Assembly (NCBI GenBank): GCA_963720725.1
Contig: CAVRGN010000013.1
Location: 1 to 64,000 of the forward strand
Length of the DNA: 64,000 bases
Direction of reading: 5' to 3'
From: Benzoatithermus sp963720725
Lineage (GTDB): Bacteria > Pseudomonadota > Alphaproteobacteria > Geminicoccales > Geminicoccaceae
Below the pieces are notes generated by a model, which worked only from the letters and a program-made list of their open reading frames with translations, did not search any database and was not told where the DNA came from. Numbering within the stretch: the first letter of the stretch is position 1; every line of letters begins with the position of its first letter. Positions 56,451-64,000 of this stretch are shown here, one piece after another. The position numbers were made by a program, and so were the translations under genes.

Positions 56451-57202
56451 GGTCGCTCTCCGCTAGGCATCCGGTTTGGTTGTGTGGTGGCCGACCCGTC
56501 CCTACCGGAAAGGGCGAAGGCAACGACCGCGTCGGCCAGCACGTCGAGGCTGTCGACGACCCGCTCCGTCGGGCGGAGCGCATCGGCGATGAGCGAGAAC
56601 TCCGAGCAGCCGACAACGAGGGACTCGGCCCCCGCCCCTAGAAGCGCGTCGCCGGCGTCGCGGAGCGTCGCACGCGCGTGCTCGAGGTCGCGCCCGGCCT
56701 TGACCGCACGGATGGCGGCGAGCATCGGCGCCTCTTCCGCGGGGTAGAGGGTCTCGATGCCGCGCGGCCGCAGCGCCCGCTCGAACACGCCGGTGATCCG
56801 GACCGCGGGCGAAGCGAGGAGGCCGATCCGCCGGACGCCCGTGCGTGCGAGGCTTGCCGCCGTTCCCTCGACCATGTCGAGGAAGGGGACGGACGCGGCG
56901 GCACGGATCACCTCGGCGTAGTTGTGGGCGGTGTTGCAGGGCATCGCCAGCGCCTGGGCCCCCATCGCTTCCAGCCGCCTGGCCATTCCGGCGAGCACGG
57001 GTCCGGGATCCTCGCCCGTCCCTTCGATCAGGGCCCGGATTCGGGAGGGGACCTGCGTGTTCATGTCGACCAGCATCGGCACGTGGTCGGAATCGTCGTC
57101 GGCCGGCGTGCGCGCGATCACCCGCTGCAGCAGGAGGACGGTCGCCTCCGGCCCCATGCCGCCGATGACGCCGACCCGCCGCGGAGGGGCCGTGCCGCTC
57201 AC
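56447..57202 (-). CDS. Aspartate/glutamate racemase family protein
   Basis: 251 residues. VGVIGGMGPEATVLLLQRV is the family opening, and the two catalytic Cys are present in AMPCNTAHNYAEV and LVVGCSEFSLIADAL; MLVDMNTQVPSRIRALIEG is also typical. A two-base acid/base racemase is expected. In this operon the natural hypothesis is racemisation of D/L-cysteate or a related amino acid sulfonate, feeding L-cysteate to CuyA; untested. Start is the GTG overlapping the DegT stop (57202); the open frame to 57409 is spurious. Confidence 0.82.
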   Translation of the reverse strand: MSGTAPPRRVGVIGGMGPEATVLLLQRVIARTPADDDSDHVPMLVDMNTQVPSRIRALIEGTGEDPGPVLAGMARRLEAMGAQALAMPCNTAHNYAEVIRAAASVPFLDMVEGTAASLARTGVRRIGLLASPAVRITGVFERALRPRGIETLYPAEEAPMLAAIRAVKAGRDLEHARATLRDAGDALLGAGAESLVVGCSEFSLIADALRPTERVVDSLDVLADAVVAFALSGRDGSATTQPNRMPSGERP

Positions 57203-58431
57203 GCGACGCTCCGCAGACCGAGCAGCATCGCCGCATCGGCGATCTGCCGGCCGATCTCCTCGCAGTCGGCGACCGAGAAGGTGAGCGGCAGGCGCATGTC
57301 GAAGAGGCCGGAGAGGATGCGGTCGGTCCGCGGCAGCGCCTGTGCTTCCACGTAGCGCCAGGACCTGTGGGTGCTCGTGAAGGCTGCCGGCTCGGCGGCG
57401 CCGAACCACTTCACCTCGATGCCCCTGGCCAGAAGTGCGGCGACCAACCCTTCCGCCTCGGCCGGCGCGATGCCGGGGACCAGGAATTGGATCGAGGAGC
57501 CGACGAAGCCCTCCGCCGGCGGCCGGGGGATCACCCGCAGCGGCGGGGCGGCGCGGCGGAGTTCGCCTTCCACGGCACGGTAGCGCTCGTTCCAGCGGCA
57601 GATGTTCTCGTCGAGCCGGGCGATCTGGGGCCGCAGGATCGCGGCACGGAGATTGTCCATGCGGCCGGACATGTTGGGCGTGTCGAGGCGGATCTCGGCG
57701 AAGACGTCCGGATCGGGCCCGGCGCCGTGGCGGCCGTAGAGCATGTAGGAGCCCGACAGCATCGTGGCGCGCGCGATGAAGGCCGGGTCGTCGGAGACCA
57801 GGAGGCCGCCCTCGCCGGAGTTCATGTGCTTGTAGGTCTGGGTGGAGAAGCAGCCGGCGAGGCCGAACGAGCCGCTCTTCCGCCCGTTCCAGGTCGCCCC
57901 CATGGTGTGGGCGCAGTCCTCGATCAGCGCGACGCCGTGCCGGTCGAGCACGGCGGCGAGCCGGTCCATGTCGGTGAGGTGGCCGCGCATGTTCGAGAGC
58001 AGCAGGAAGCGCGCCCCGCTCGACCCGATCTTGGCCTCGAGGTCGGCGAGATCGAGGACCAGGTCCTCGGTGATCTCCACCAGCACCGGGCGGCCGCCGG
58101 CGCCGACGATCGCACCCGGCACGGGTGCCAGCGTGAAGCCGTTGGTGAGCACCGGCTCGTCGGCGCGGAGGCCCGCGGCACGGAGTGCGGTCGCCATGGC
58201 ATAGCCGCCCGACGCGCAGGCGAGGCAGAACTTGGCACCCTGCCAGCGGGCATAGTCGGCCTCGAGGAGTGCCGCCTCGGCGACCTCGCCGGGCTCCACA
58301 TTGTAGCGATGGAGCCGGCCCGAGCGCAGGACGCGCACGGCCGCCTCGATCGCCGCGTCGTCGATCGGCTCCTGCTGGGTGAAGCTCCGGCGGGAACGCC
58401 CGCCGGAACCGCTGGCGGGAGCGTCGCTCAT
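57199..58431 (-). CDS. DegT/DnrJ/EryC1/StrS family PLP aminotransferase
   Basis: 410 residues. PLP-binding pattern: SGGYAMATALRAAGL, EITEDLVLDLADLEAKIG, ALIEDCAHTMGATWNG, and the Schiff-base Lys in CFSTQTYKHMNSGEGGLLV. Family members usually aminate sugar ketones, but nothing sugar-related lies in this operon. Located directly between cuyA and the racemase (ATGA overlaps on both sides), it may interconvert sulfopyruvate and cysteate or transaminate a related sulfonate; this would be an unusual job for the family. The His-rich FTSTHRSWRYVEAQ near the C-terminus is typical. Confidence 0.82.
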   Translation of the reverse strand: MSDAPASGSGGRSRRSFTQQEPIDDAAIEAAVRVLRSGRLHRYNVEPGEVAEAALLEADYARWQGAKFCLACASGGYAMATALRAAGLRADEPVLTNGFTLAPVPGAIVGAGGRPVLVEITEDLVLDLADLEAKIGSSGARFLLLSNMRGHLTDMDRLAAVLDRHGVALIEDCAHTMGATWNGRKSGSFGLAGCFSTQTYKHMNSGEGGLLVSDDPAFIARATMLSGSYMLYGRHGAGPDPDVFAEIRLDTPNMSGRMDNLRAAILRPQIARLDENICRWNERYRAVEGELRRAAPPLRVIPRPPAEGFVGSSIQFLVPGIAPAEAEGLVAALLARGIEVKWFGAAEPAAFTSTHRSWRYVEAQALPRTDRILSGLFDMRLPLTFSVADCEEIGRQIADAAMLLGLRSVA

Positions 58432-59450
58432 TCCGCGGCTACCGCCGGCCGGTCGTAGGCGAAGGCATCGGTGTAGCCGAACAGGGCCACCGAGCCGCCG
58501 GTGTGCAGGAAGACGATGCGCTCGCCCTTGTGGAACCGGCCCTTGCGCACGAGGTCGACCAGTCCGGCGGCACCCTTGCCCGAATAGACCGGATCGAGAA
58601 GGATGCCCTCGAGGCGCGCGAACATCTCGATCGCCGCCAGTCCCCCGGGCGTCGGGATGCCGTAGCCGTCGCCGACATAGTCGGTGTTGGCGACCACGTC
58701 CTCGCGCCGGACCGCGTCGGGGCAGCCGAGCTTGGCGGCGGTCGCCCGGGCCAGCGCGAAGACGTTCTCCTCCTGCTTGGCCTGCGGCGCCCGCACGCCG
58801 ATGCCGAGGACGGGGATGCCCGCGTTGATCGCCCGCAGGCCCGTGACCAGGCCGGCCTGGGTGCCGGCGCTGCCCGTGGCGTGGACGATGTGGTCGATCG
58901 CGACCCCCGTCTCGTTCGCCTGGTGGACGAGTTCGAGCGCGCAGTTGGCGTAGCCGAGCGCGCCGGTCGGGTTGGAGCCGCCGCCGGGGATCGTGTAGAC
59001 GCGGCGCCCCTGCGCCCGGAGCCGGTCGGCTGCCGTCTCCATGAGCGCGTTCATGTCGCCGCCGCCCGGATGCCGCTCGGTGGTGGCGCCGTGCAGGTGG
59101 TCGAGGAAGACGTTGCCGTTCCAGTTGTAGTTCGGGTCGCGCGAGCCGGTCCGGTCCTCGAGCAGGATGTGGCAGGCCATGCCGAGGCGGGCGGCGAAGG
59201 CGGCGGTCTGGCGGGCGTGGTTCGACTGGGTGGCACCCTGCGTCATCACCAGGTCCGCACCCTGTGCCTGGGCCTCGGCCATCAGGAACTCGAGCTTGCG
59301 GGTCTTGTTGCCGCCGGTCGACAGCCCGGTGCAGTCGTCGCGCTTGATCCAGATCTCCGGTCCGCCGAGTTCGCCCGACAAGCGTGGCAGGAACTCGAGC
59401 GGTGTGGGGAGATGGGCGAGGCGCACGCGCGGGAAGCGGGCGAGGTGCAT
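58428..59450 (-). CDS. cuyA: L-cysteate sulfo-lyase CuyA
   Basis: 340 residues, PLP tryptophan-synthase-beta fold, D-cysteine desulfhydrase/ACC deaminase-like. HLARFPRVRLAHLPTPLEFL opens it; the PLP Lys lies in GLSTGGNKTRKLEFLMAEAQ, followed by MTQGATQSNHARQTAAFAAR, HLLEDRTG-like HILLEDRTGSRDPNYN, and PLP phosphate-binding PGGGSNPTGALGYA. Later come GYGIPTPGGL and FLHTGGSVALFG. The wording corresponds closely to what I recall of CuyA from Roseobacter relatives. CuyA splits L-cysteate into pyruvate, sulfite and ammonium. First gene of the minus-strand operon, with the divergent LysR gene 108 bases away. Confidence 0.9.
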   Translation of the reverse strand: MHLARFPRVRLAHLPTPLEFLPRLSGELGGPEIWIKRDDCTGLSTGGNKTRKLEFLMAEAQAQGADLVMTQGATQSNHARQTAAFAARLGMACHILLEDRTGSRDPNYNWNGNVFLDHLHGATTERHPGGGDMNALMETAADRLRAQGRRVYTIPGGGSNPTGALGYANCALELVHQANETGVAIDHIVHATGSAGTQAGLVTGLRAINAGIPVLGIGVRAPQAKQEENVFALARATAAKLGCPDAVRREDVVANTDYVGDGYGIPTPGGLAAIEMFARLEGILLDPVYSGKGAAGLVDLVRKGRFHKGERIVFLHTGGSVALFGYTDAFAYDRPAVAAE

Positions 59451-59534
59451 GGGAAGTTCGTCCAGGATAATGCCGTCCGCGCTAGAAGGACGCGAAACCT
59501 CCCCGATGGCAAATACGAAATCCGCGCTCTATTA

Positions 59535-59547
59535 TGCAGATCCTGCA
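59535..59547 (+). promoter_or_regulatory. LysR-type T-N11-A operator
   Basis: TGCAGATCCTGCA at 59535-59547 is a perfect dyad (TGCAG-ATC-CTGCA) with T and A separated by 11 bases, the classical LysR-family box. It ends 11 bases before the lysR ATG at 59559 and lies 85 bases upstream of the cuyA ATG, so it could give autoregulation and inducible control of the sulfonate operon. Confidence 0.6.
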
Positions 59548-59558
59548 TGGAGAGCTCG

Positions 59559-60543
59559 ATGCGCCTCGAATGGCTGGAAGATCTCCTGGCGATCGTCGAC
59601 CATGGCGGGCTGGCGCGCGCGGCCGAGGCGCGGCGGCTGACCCAGCCCGCCTTCTCCCGCCGCATCCGATCCATCGAGGAGCATGTCGGCGTCGACCTGG
59701 TCGACCGCTCCTCGAAGCCCGTCCGGCTGACCGCCGCGACGCTCGCCCAGGAAGCGCGGATGCGCGAGCTTGCCGCCGGGCTGCGCCAGATCGGCCGCGA
59801 TCTCCGTCGCCAGGGCGATCAGTTCCGCAACAGCGTGGTGCTCGCCTCGCAGCACGCGATCACCACCTCGCTCGCCCCGCGCCTCCTGCGCCATCACCTG
59901 CCGACGGCGGCCGACTTCCGCCTGCGCTCGGCCAATCGCGAGGAGTGCTACACCCTGGTGATGACGCGGCAGGCCGACATCGCGCTCGCCTACCAGACCG
60001 CCACCGACCCGTTCGCGACCGACGACGATTTCCTCGAAGGACAGAGCCTCGGCTGGGACTGGCTCGTGCCCGTGTTCGCGACCTTCGCTGTCGAGGCCAT
60101 CCGCGATCGTCTCGTCGGAGGCGACCTGCCTGCGATCCTCTACCCGGCCGACGTGTTCCTCGGTCGGCTGATGGAGCGCGAGGTCATGGGCCGGCTGCCG
60201 GCACGGGCTTACCCTGGCCAAGCGGGCGGAGACGGCGCTGACCCCGGCAGCGCTGCAACTGGCGCTCGAGGGGATCGGCGTGGCCTGGATCCCGCGCGCG
60301 CTCGGCGCCCGCGACCTCGCCCGCGGCACTCTGGTCGATCTGTCCGACCGGCTGCCACGCGTCGAGATCGAGATCATGGCGTTCCGGCTGCGCCGACCCG
60401 AACCCGGAGCTGCGATCGAGGAAGCTGTCTGGGAGCGCCTTGCCGTCATCGATGACCTAGCCGCCGGGAACAGCACGGCAGTGGTCCGACAAGAGGGACG
60501 AGACTGTACGTCTGGTGCGCCGTACAACGGCGAAACGCGATAG
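59559..60543 (+). pseudogene. LysR-family regulator of the cuyA operon (CuyR-like), +1 frameshift
   Basis: N-terminus MRLEWLEDLLAIVDHGGLAR with LTQPAFSRRIRSIEEHVG is the winged helix-turn-helix of LysR regulators. The effector domain follows (VVLASQHAITTSLAPRLLRH, DIALAYQT). Near 60205 the frame breaks: LPARAYPG is noise, while the next frame gives LTLAKRAETALTPAALQL, GIGVAWIPRALGARDLARG and VEIEIMAFRLRRPEPG to the stop at 60543. One base fewer restores a ~327-residue protein. GGAGAG lies about five bases before the ATG at 59559. Divergent from cuyA across the T-N11-A box, so it should activate that operon with a sulfonate effector. As written it would lose its C-terminal third. Confidence 0.8.
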
Positions 60544-60621
60544 ATTGCAAAGTCTTCAAGGCGGGTTGCTCACCCGAGGTGGTCTTGGGCAGGTGGTAGG
60601 TGCCACCCCACCATCTGCCTG

Positions 60622-60641
60622 GAGGCGCGCCTCGGAGGCGC
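60622..60641. repeat. Overlapping GAGGCGC palindromes
   Basis: GAGGCGCGCCTC (60622-60633) is a perfect 12-base palindrome, and GCGCCTC-G-GAGGCGC (60627-60641) a hairpin sharing it. They lie in the 250-base gap between the ends of two convergent genes (lysR and the MBL gene), possibly a bidirectional termination structure or REP-like element. The rest of the gap shows no gene. Confidence 0.35.
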
Positions 60642-60793
60642 ACCCGCGAGAACGCCAGGACCACCCACGTTGCTGCCTACCTCGGCTTTTGCCTCAAGCT
60701 GGCTCGCAATGTGCGCAATCGGTCGCCGCAGCCACGGAAAGCACCGAGCTGGCTGGCGCAAACTCGGAAACCATGGCTAGCCGGCGGCCGGGG

Positions 60794-61459
60794 TCACCCC
60801 GCACGCTCACCCGCATACGGATTGGTGCGCCGCTCCAGGGCGATGGTCGAGCCCGGCCCGTGGCCGCACAGGAAGCTGACCTCGTCGCCGAGCGGAAACA
60901 GCTTCTCGCGGATCGAGCGCAGCAGCGCGTCGCCGTCGCCATAGGGGAAGTCGGTCCGGCCGACCGAGCCGCGGAAGATGACGTCGCCGACCAGCGCCAG
61001 CCGGTCGGCCCGGCTGTGGAACACGACATGGCCCGGCGTGTGGCCCGGGCAGTGCAGGACGTCGAACTCGTGCCCCGCAACCTCGACCCGGTCGCCCTCG
61101 ACCAGCCAGCGGTCGGGCACCAGGTTGCGCACGCCGGCCATGCCGTATTCGCGCCCCTGCCGCTCCAGCCCGTCGAGCAGGAAGCGGTCGCGCTCGTCGG
61201 GGCCCACCACCGGCACCGGCGTCTCCGGGGTGCTCAGCGCCTCGCGCAAGGCCGCCGCCCCGCCGGCATGGTCGATGTGGCCGTGGGTGAGCAGGATCTG
61301 CTCGACCGTCACCCCCAGCCTGGCGACCGCGTCCCGGATCCGCTCGATCTCGCCGCCCGGGTCGACCACCGCGCCGCGCCGGGTCCCGTCGTCGAACAGG
61401 ATCGCGCAGTTCTGCTGGAACGGGGTGACCGGGACGATCGCTGCCTTGAGGCCGGACAT
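60794..61459 (-). CDS. MBL-fold metallo-hydrolase (glyoxalase II-like)
   Basis: About 221 residues. The metal-binding motif THGHIDHAGGAAAL (HxHxDH) is complete, with further His in HCPGHTPGHVVFH and an Asp in ALVGDVIFRGSVGRTD, then FLCGHGPGSTI as the last His ligand. The N-terminus MSGLKAAIVPVTPFQQNCAI is typical of YcbL/glyoxalase II-like proteins that hydrolyse thioesters such as S-lactoylglutathione. The frame is open to 61531; the ATG at 61459 was chosen, 61471 is possible. No promoter or ribosome site is obvious. Confidence 0.88.
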   Translation of the reverse strand: MSGLKAAIVPVTPFQQNCAILFDDGTRRGAVVDPGGEIERIRDAVARLGVTVEQILLTHGHIDHAGGAAALREALSTPETPVPVVGPDERDRFLLDGLERQGREYGMAGVRNLVPDRWLVEGDRVEVAGHEFDVLHCPGHTPGHVVFHSRADRLALVGDVIFRGSVGRTDFPYGDGDALLRSIREKLFPLGDEVSFLCGHGPGSTIALERRTNPYAGERAG

Positions 61460-61625
61460 GTGGGCTACCATGGTGGACGGCTTGCGGGAGGGGATATCGG
61501 GTGGGCGCGCCACTGGCAACCACCGCAGCACCTTGTCCTATGGTCAAGCGGGCGCGGATCGGGTCTAGCTTGGGGCACGGCCGGGCCCGTGCACGCCCGC
61601 GGCCGCACGACCGGGGAGGAATTCC

Positions 61626-61925
61626 ATGGCGCTGAAGCAGGATTTCACCAGGCAGCTCGAGGGCCAGCTCACGGCCTGGCAGGGCCAGATCAAGGACTAT
61701 CAGGAGCGCCTGGGGCAGGCCGGCGCGCAGCTCAGCGAGCAGGCCAAGGCCGATTACGAGAAGGGCCTGGCCCAGCTCAAGGTCAATGCCGAGGAGGCCG
61801 GCAAGCTCCTGGAGAAGGCGCGCCACGCCAGCGAGGGCGCCTGGGCGGACATGCACAACGCCTCGAGCAAGGCGTTCGCCCAGCTGCAGCAGGGCTGGGC
61901 CGACGTGCTGCGGCGGTTCCAATAA
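61626..61925 (+). CDS. Small coiled-coil protein, phasin-like
   Basis: 99 residues, almost entirely amphipathic helix rich in Gln/Ala/Lys/Glu: FTRQLEGQLTAWQGQIKDYQ, AQLSEQAKADYEKGLAQLKV, HNASSKAFAQLQQGWADVLR. Very strong ribosome site GGGGAGGA five bases before the ATG at 61626. Length and composition resemble small phasin-like or sll1863-like stress coiled-coil proteins; no specific family is certain. It lies 40 bases upstream of NDH-2 on the same strand and may be co-transcribed. Confidence 0.8.
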   Translation: MALKQDFTRQLEGQLTAWQGQIKDYQERLGQAGAQLSEQAKADYEKGLAQLKVNAEEAGKLLEKARHASEGAWADMHNASSKAFAQLQQGWADVLRRFQ

Positions 61926-61965
61926 CCGGCGCGGGCCGGCCGGCGCGGCCAAGGAGGGGCGGACC

Positions 61966-63378
61966 ATGGCCGACCGGCCGGACCGGCTGACGCTCGCGCA
62001 CCCGGAGGCGACGGCGGCGGGCCCCGATCCCGCGCCGCCCGCCACGGCACCCGACCTGCCCCGCATCGTCGTCGTCGGCGGCGGTGCCGGCGGGCTGGAG
62101 CTGGTCACCCGCCTGGGCGATACGCTGGGCAGGCGCGGCAAGGCCGAGGTCACCCTGGTCGACCGCGCCCGCACCCATCTGTGGAAGCCGCTGCTGCACG
62201 AGGTCGCGGCCGGCAGCATGGACCTGGACGACCATGCGCTGGATTACCTCGCCCAGGCCCACTGGCACCATTTCCGCTACCGCGTCGGCGAGCTGACCGG
62301 GCTCGACCGCGGCGCCAAGGAGATCCGCCTCGCCGCCACCCACGACGAGGAGGGCCGCCTGGTCACGCCCGAGCGCACGGTGCCCTACGACATCCTGGTG
62401 CTGGCCATCGGCAGCCGCAGCAACGATTTCGGCACCCCCGGCGTGGCCCGGCACGCGATAGCACTCGACACGCCCGAACAGGCGACCCGCTTCCACCGCC
62501 GCCTGGTCAACGCCTGCCTGCGCGCCCACACCCAGGACCAGCCCGTCCGCCCCGGCCAGCTCCACGTCGCCATCATCGGTGCCGGCGCTACCGGTACCGA
62601 GCTCTCGGCCGAGCTGCACCGCACCGCGCGCGCCGTGGTCGCCTACGGCCTGGACCGCATCGATCCCGAGAAGGACATCCGGATCACGCTGATCGAGGCC
62701 GCCCCGCGCATCCTGCCGGCCCTGCCCGAGCGCCTCTCCGCCGCGACCATGGCGCTGTTGCGCAAGATGGGCGTCGACGTCCGCACCGGTGCGCGCGTCA
62801 CCGAGGTCACCGACCAGGGCGTCCAGCTCGCCGACGGCGACTTCATCCCCTCCGAGCTCGTCGTCTGGGCCGCGGGCGTGAAGGGCCCCGACGTCCTGGC
62901 CGACCTCGACGGCCTGGAGGCCAGCCGCGCCAACCAGCTCGTGGTCACCCCCACCCTGCAGACCACGCGCGACCCCGCCATCTTCGCCATCGGCGACTGC
63001 GCCTTCCTGATCCCCGAGGGCCACGAGCGCCCGCTCCCGCCGCGCGCCCAGACCGCCCACCAGCAGGCGACCCACGTCCTGGCCCAGATCCGCCGCAAGC
63101 TGAAGGGCCAGCCCCTCAAGCCCTTCGTCTACCGCGACTTCGGCTCCCTGGTCTCGCTCGGCCACTACTCCACCGTCGGCAGCCTCATGGGCTTCATCGT
63201 CGGCAAGAGCATGTTCATCGAGGGCTGGTTCGCGCGCCTCATGTACCGCTCGCTCTACAAGATGCACCAGCGCGCCCTGCACGGCTGGCCCAAGGTCGCT
63301 CCTGGAAACCCTGGCCCGGACGCTCACGCGCCGGACCGAGCCGCACGTGAAGCTGCACTAGCTCGCCACGCCATTTGA
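61966..63378 (+). CDS. ndh: NDH-2 type NAD(P)/FAD-dependent oxidoreductase
   Basis: As written 470 residues. FAD-binding IVVVGGGAGGLELVTRLG, conserved TLVDRARTHLWKPLLHEV, second nucleotide site HVAIIGAGATGTELSAELHR, and FAD pyrophosphate motif IFAIGDCAFLIPEG. The membrane-associated C-terminal part includes FVYRDFGSLVSLGHYSTVG. This is a single-subunit NADH:quinone oxidoreductase on the cytoplasmic face of the membrane. AAGGAGGGGCGG precedes the ATG at 61966. Near 63304 one extra base (GCTCCTGG) changes the frame: removing it gives VALETLARTLTRRTEPHVKL-H ending at a TAG at 63361, the usual NDH-2 tail, instead of the longer Pro/Ala tail to 63378. Enzyme activity probably little affected. Confidence 0.9.
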   Translation: MADRPDRLTLAHPEATAAGPDPAPPATAPDLPRIVVVGGGAGGLELVTRLGDTLGRRGKAEVTLVDRARTHLWKPLLHEVAAGSMDLDDHALDYLAQAHWHHFRYRVGELTGLDRGAKEIRLAATHDEEGRLVTPERTVPYDILVLAIGSRSNDFGTPGVARHAIALDTPEQATRFHRRLVNACLRAHTQDQPVRPGQLHVAIIGAGATGTELSAELHRTARAVVAYGLDRIDPEKDIRITLIEAAPRILPALPERLSAATMALLRKMGVDVRTGARVTEVTDQGVQLADGDFIPSELVVWAAGVKGPDVLADLDGLEASRANQLVVTPTLQTTRDPAIFAIGDCAFLIPEGHERPLPPRAQTAHQQATHVLAQIRRKLKGQPLKPFVYRDFGSLVSLGHYSTVGSLMGFIVGKSMFIEGWFARLMYRSLYKMHQRALHGWPKVAPGNPGPDAHAPDRAAREAALARHAI

Positions 63379-63413
63379 CGCTATGCACGTCAGATGATGT
63401 GGAGACCCCCGGC

Positions 63414-63767
63414 ATGGACCTGATCGCTTCCTCGGTGGCCGGCGGCAGCTTCTCCCCCGACCGGATCGCCGCCCTCCTGCGGACCACCAAGGAGGAGGTC
63501 GCCGCCACGGCCGGGCTGAGCCGGGACGCGGTGGCGCGCCGGGCGCGCGTCGGCAGCCCCGCCACCCAGACCCGCCTGCGCGAGCTGGTCGAGATCCTCG
63601 CCCGGATCGAGCCCTGGGCCGGCTCGGCCCTGGCCGCCTATGCCTGGTACCGCTCGCAGCCCTTGCCGGGCTTCGCCGGCCGCACCGCCGAGATGCTGGT
63701 CCGCGAAGGCCACGCCGCCGCCGTGCGCGCCTATCTCGACGAGGTGGCGCTCGGCGGCTTCGCTTGA
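63414..63767 (+). CDS. Antitoxin of the Xre/MbcA/ParS family
   Basis: 117 residues from the ATG at 63414 (GGAG nine bases before); in-frame codons back to 63375 are less likely. An N-terminal helix-turn-helix-like region (SPDRIAALLRTTKEEVAATA) is followed by the toxin-binding domain of the Xre-MbcA-ParS family: GSAL AAYAWYRSQPLPGF, TAEMLVREGHAAAVRAYL. It overlaps the following RES gene by TTGA, the usual antitoxin-first arrangement. It should neutralise the RES toxin and repress its own operon. Confidence 0.85.
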   Translation: MDLIASSVAGGSFSPDRIAALLRTTKEEVAATAGLSRDAVARRARVGSPATQTRLRELVEILARIEPWAGSALAAYAWYRSQPLPGFAGRTAEMLVREGHAAAVRAYLDEVALGGFA

Positions 63768-64000
63768 CCCTCCCGCTCGGTCCCTGGCAGGGCCTTGCCT
63801 ACCGCGCCCACGATCCGCGCTGGTCCTTCGACCCCTGCTCGGGCGAGGGTGCTCGGCTGAAGGGCGGCCGCTTCAACCGCACCGGCACGCCCGCCCTCTA
63901 CCTCGCCTTGAGCCCCCTGGGTGCCTTGCGCGAGGCCCAGGCCGGCTTCCCCTACCGCTTCCAGCCGATGACCTTGTGCGCCTACGAGGTCGCGGCTTCG
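63764..64000 (+). CDS. RES-domain toxin, 5' part (cut by window end)
   Basis: From the TTG overlapping the antitoxin stop, 79 codons are open: AYRAHDPRWSFDPCSGEGAR, KGGRFNRTGTPALYLALSPL and ALREAQAGF. They show the N-terminal Arg and the GGRFN..G..ALYLA core of RES toxins, which degrade NAD+. The catalytic Glu in ALREAQ is visible; the final Ser region lies beyond the window. Partner of the antitoxin before it. Confidence 0.85.
   Translation, partial: MTLPLGPWQGLAYRAHDPRWSFDPCSGEGARLKGGRFNRTGTPALYLALSPLGALREAQAGFPYRFQPMTLCAYEVAAS

Noticed and set aside
54756..56747. 663-codon plus-strand frame opposite the TauAB genes
   Set aside because: Antisense to three genes with complete motifs; translation is Arg/Glu-rich noise.
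58503..59546. Plus-strand frame leading into the LysR gene
   Set aside because: It lies opposite cuyA; only the part from 59559 has LysR motifs.
1..64000. CRISPR arrays, rRNA genes, prophage or plasmid replication genes
   Set aside because: No regularly spaced direct repeats, rRNA sequence, integrase, capsid or replication initiator signatures were seen.

Overview
The window looks like a GC-rich alphaproteobacterial chromosome segment. This rests on the XrtA/PEP-CTERM (exosortase A) set with prsK/prsR/prsT, a TauABC-type sulfonate cluster with cuyA, and a type II NADH dehydrogenase. The exact order is not determined. No plasmid or phage backbone is visible. Most genes use high-GC codons; about 5.6-8.9 kb, parts of 42-43 kb and 47.7-48.6 kb are clearly AT-richer and look acquired or recombined.

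Layout: (1) 1-8.6 kb holds a polysaccharide periphery: start of a sugar epimerase, a flippase, a GNAT/CelD-like protein, a GT4-deacetylase fusion, then an AT-rich islet with an acyltransferase, a methyltransferase and a GT2. (2) 9-31.5 kb is an exopolysaccharide/exosortase locus. An outer-membrane barrel gene (minus strand, two compensating frameshifts) lies opposite a long plus-strand run: prsK, prsR, prsT, three GT4/FemAB genes, a lipoprotein protease, ATPase, DUF3473 deacetylase, exosortase A, amidotransferase, and three more glycosyltransferases, one again fused to a deacetylase. Many junctions overlap by ATGA. (3) 31.5-33.8 kb holds tRNA-Ser(GCU), an IS1595 transposase stump, an oxygenase pseudogene and an exported alpha/beta hydrolase. 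(4) 33.8-51.4 kb, minus strand, is a class 1 DISARM-like anti-phage island. Its order of transcription is drmMI, dynamin-like GTPase, SNF2 helicase, small unknown ORF, DUF262-DUF1524 nuclease, drmA, drmB, drmC. The nuclease, drmA and drmMI are broken by indels, plus one amber codon in the nuclease. The upstream edge is a chimeric remnant, apparently a solute-binding-protein tail joined to a helicase-like tail. (5) 51.4-60.5 kb is a compact organosulfonate operon: cuyA, DegT aminotransferase, Asp/Glu racemase, TauABC-type transporter, HisD/HpsN-type dehydrogenase and a YeiH-family exporter. It is headed by a divergent LysR gene with a clear T-N11-A box. (6) 60.8-64 kb holds an MBL hydrolase, a phasin-like coiled coil, NDH-2 and an Xre/RES toxin-antitoxin pair cut by the window end.

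How they work together: region 2 plausibly builds, modifies and exports an exopolysaccharide and processes PEP-CTERM proteins, with PrsK/PrsR as sensor and sigma-54 activator. Region 4 is a DISARM backbone carrying an unusual internal cassette (dynamin-like GTPase, second helicase, GmrSD-like nuclease). Region 5 would import a C2/C3 sulfonate, convert it to cysteate and release sulfite, ammonia and pyruvate.

Single-base frame breaks recur in at least seven otherwise well-conserved genes. They may be real decay or indel errors in the underlying assembly. All reading-frame, motif and overlap statements were read directly from the sequence; family names come from recalled family signatures, with no database search.
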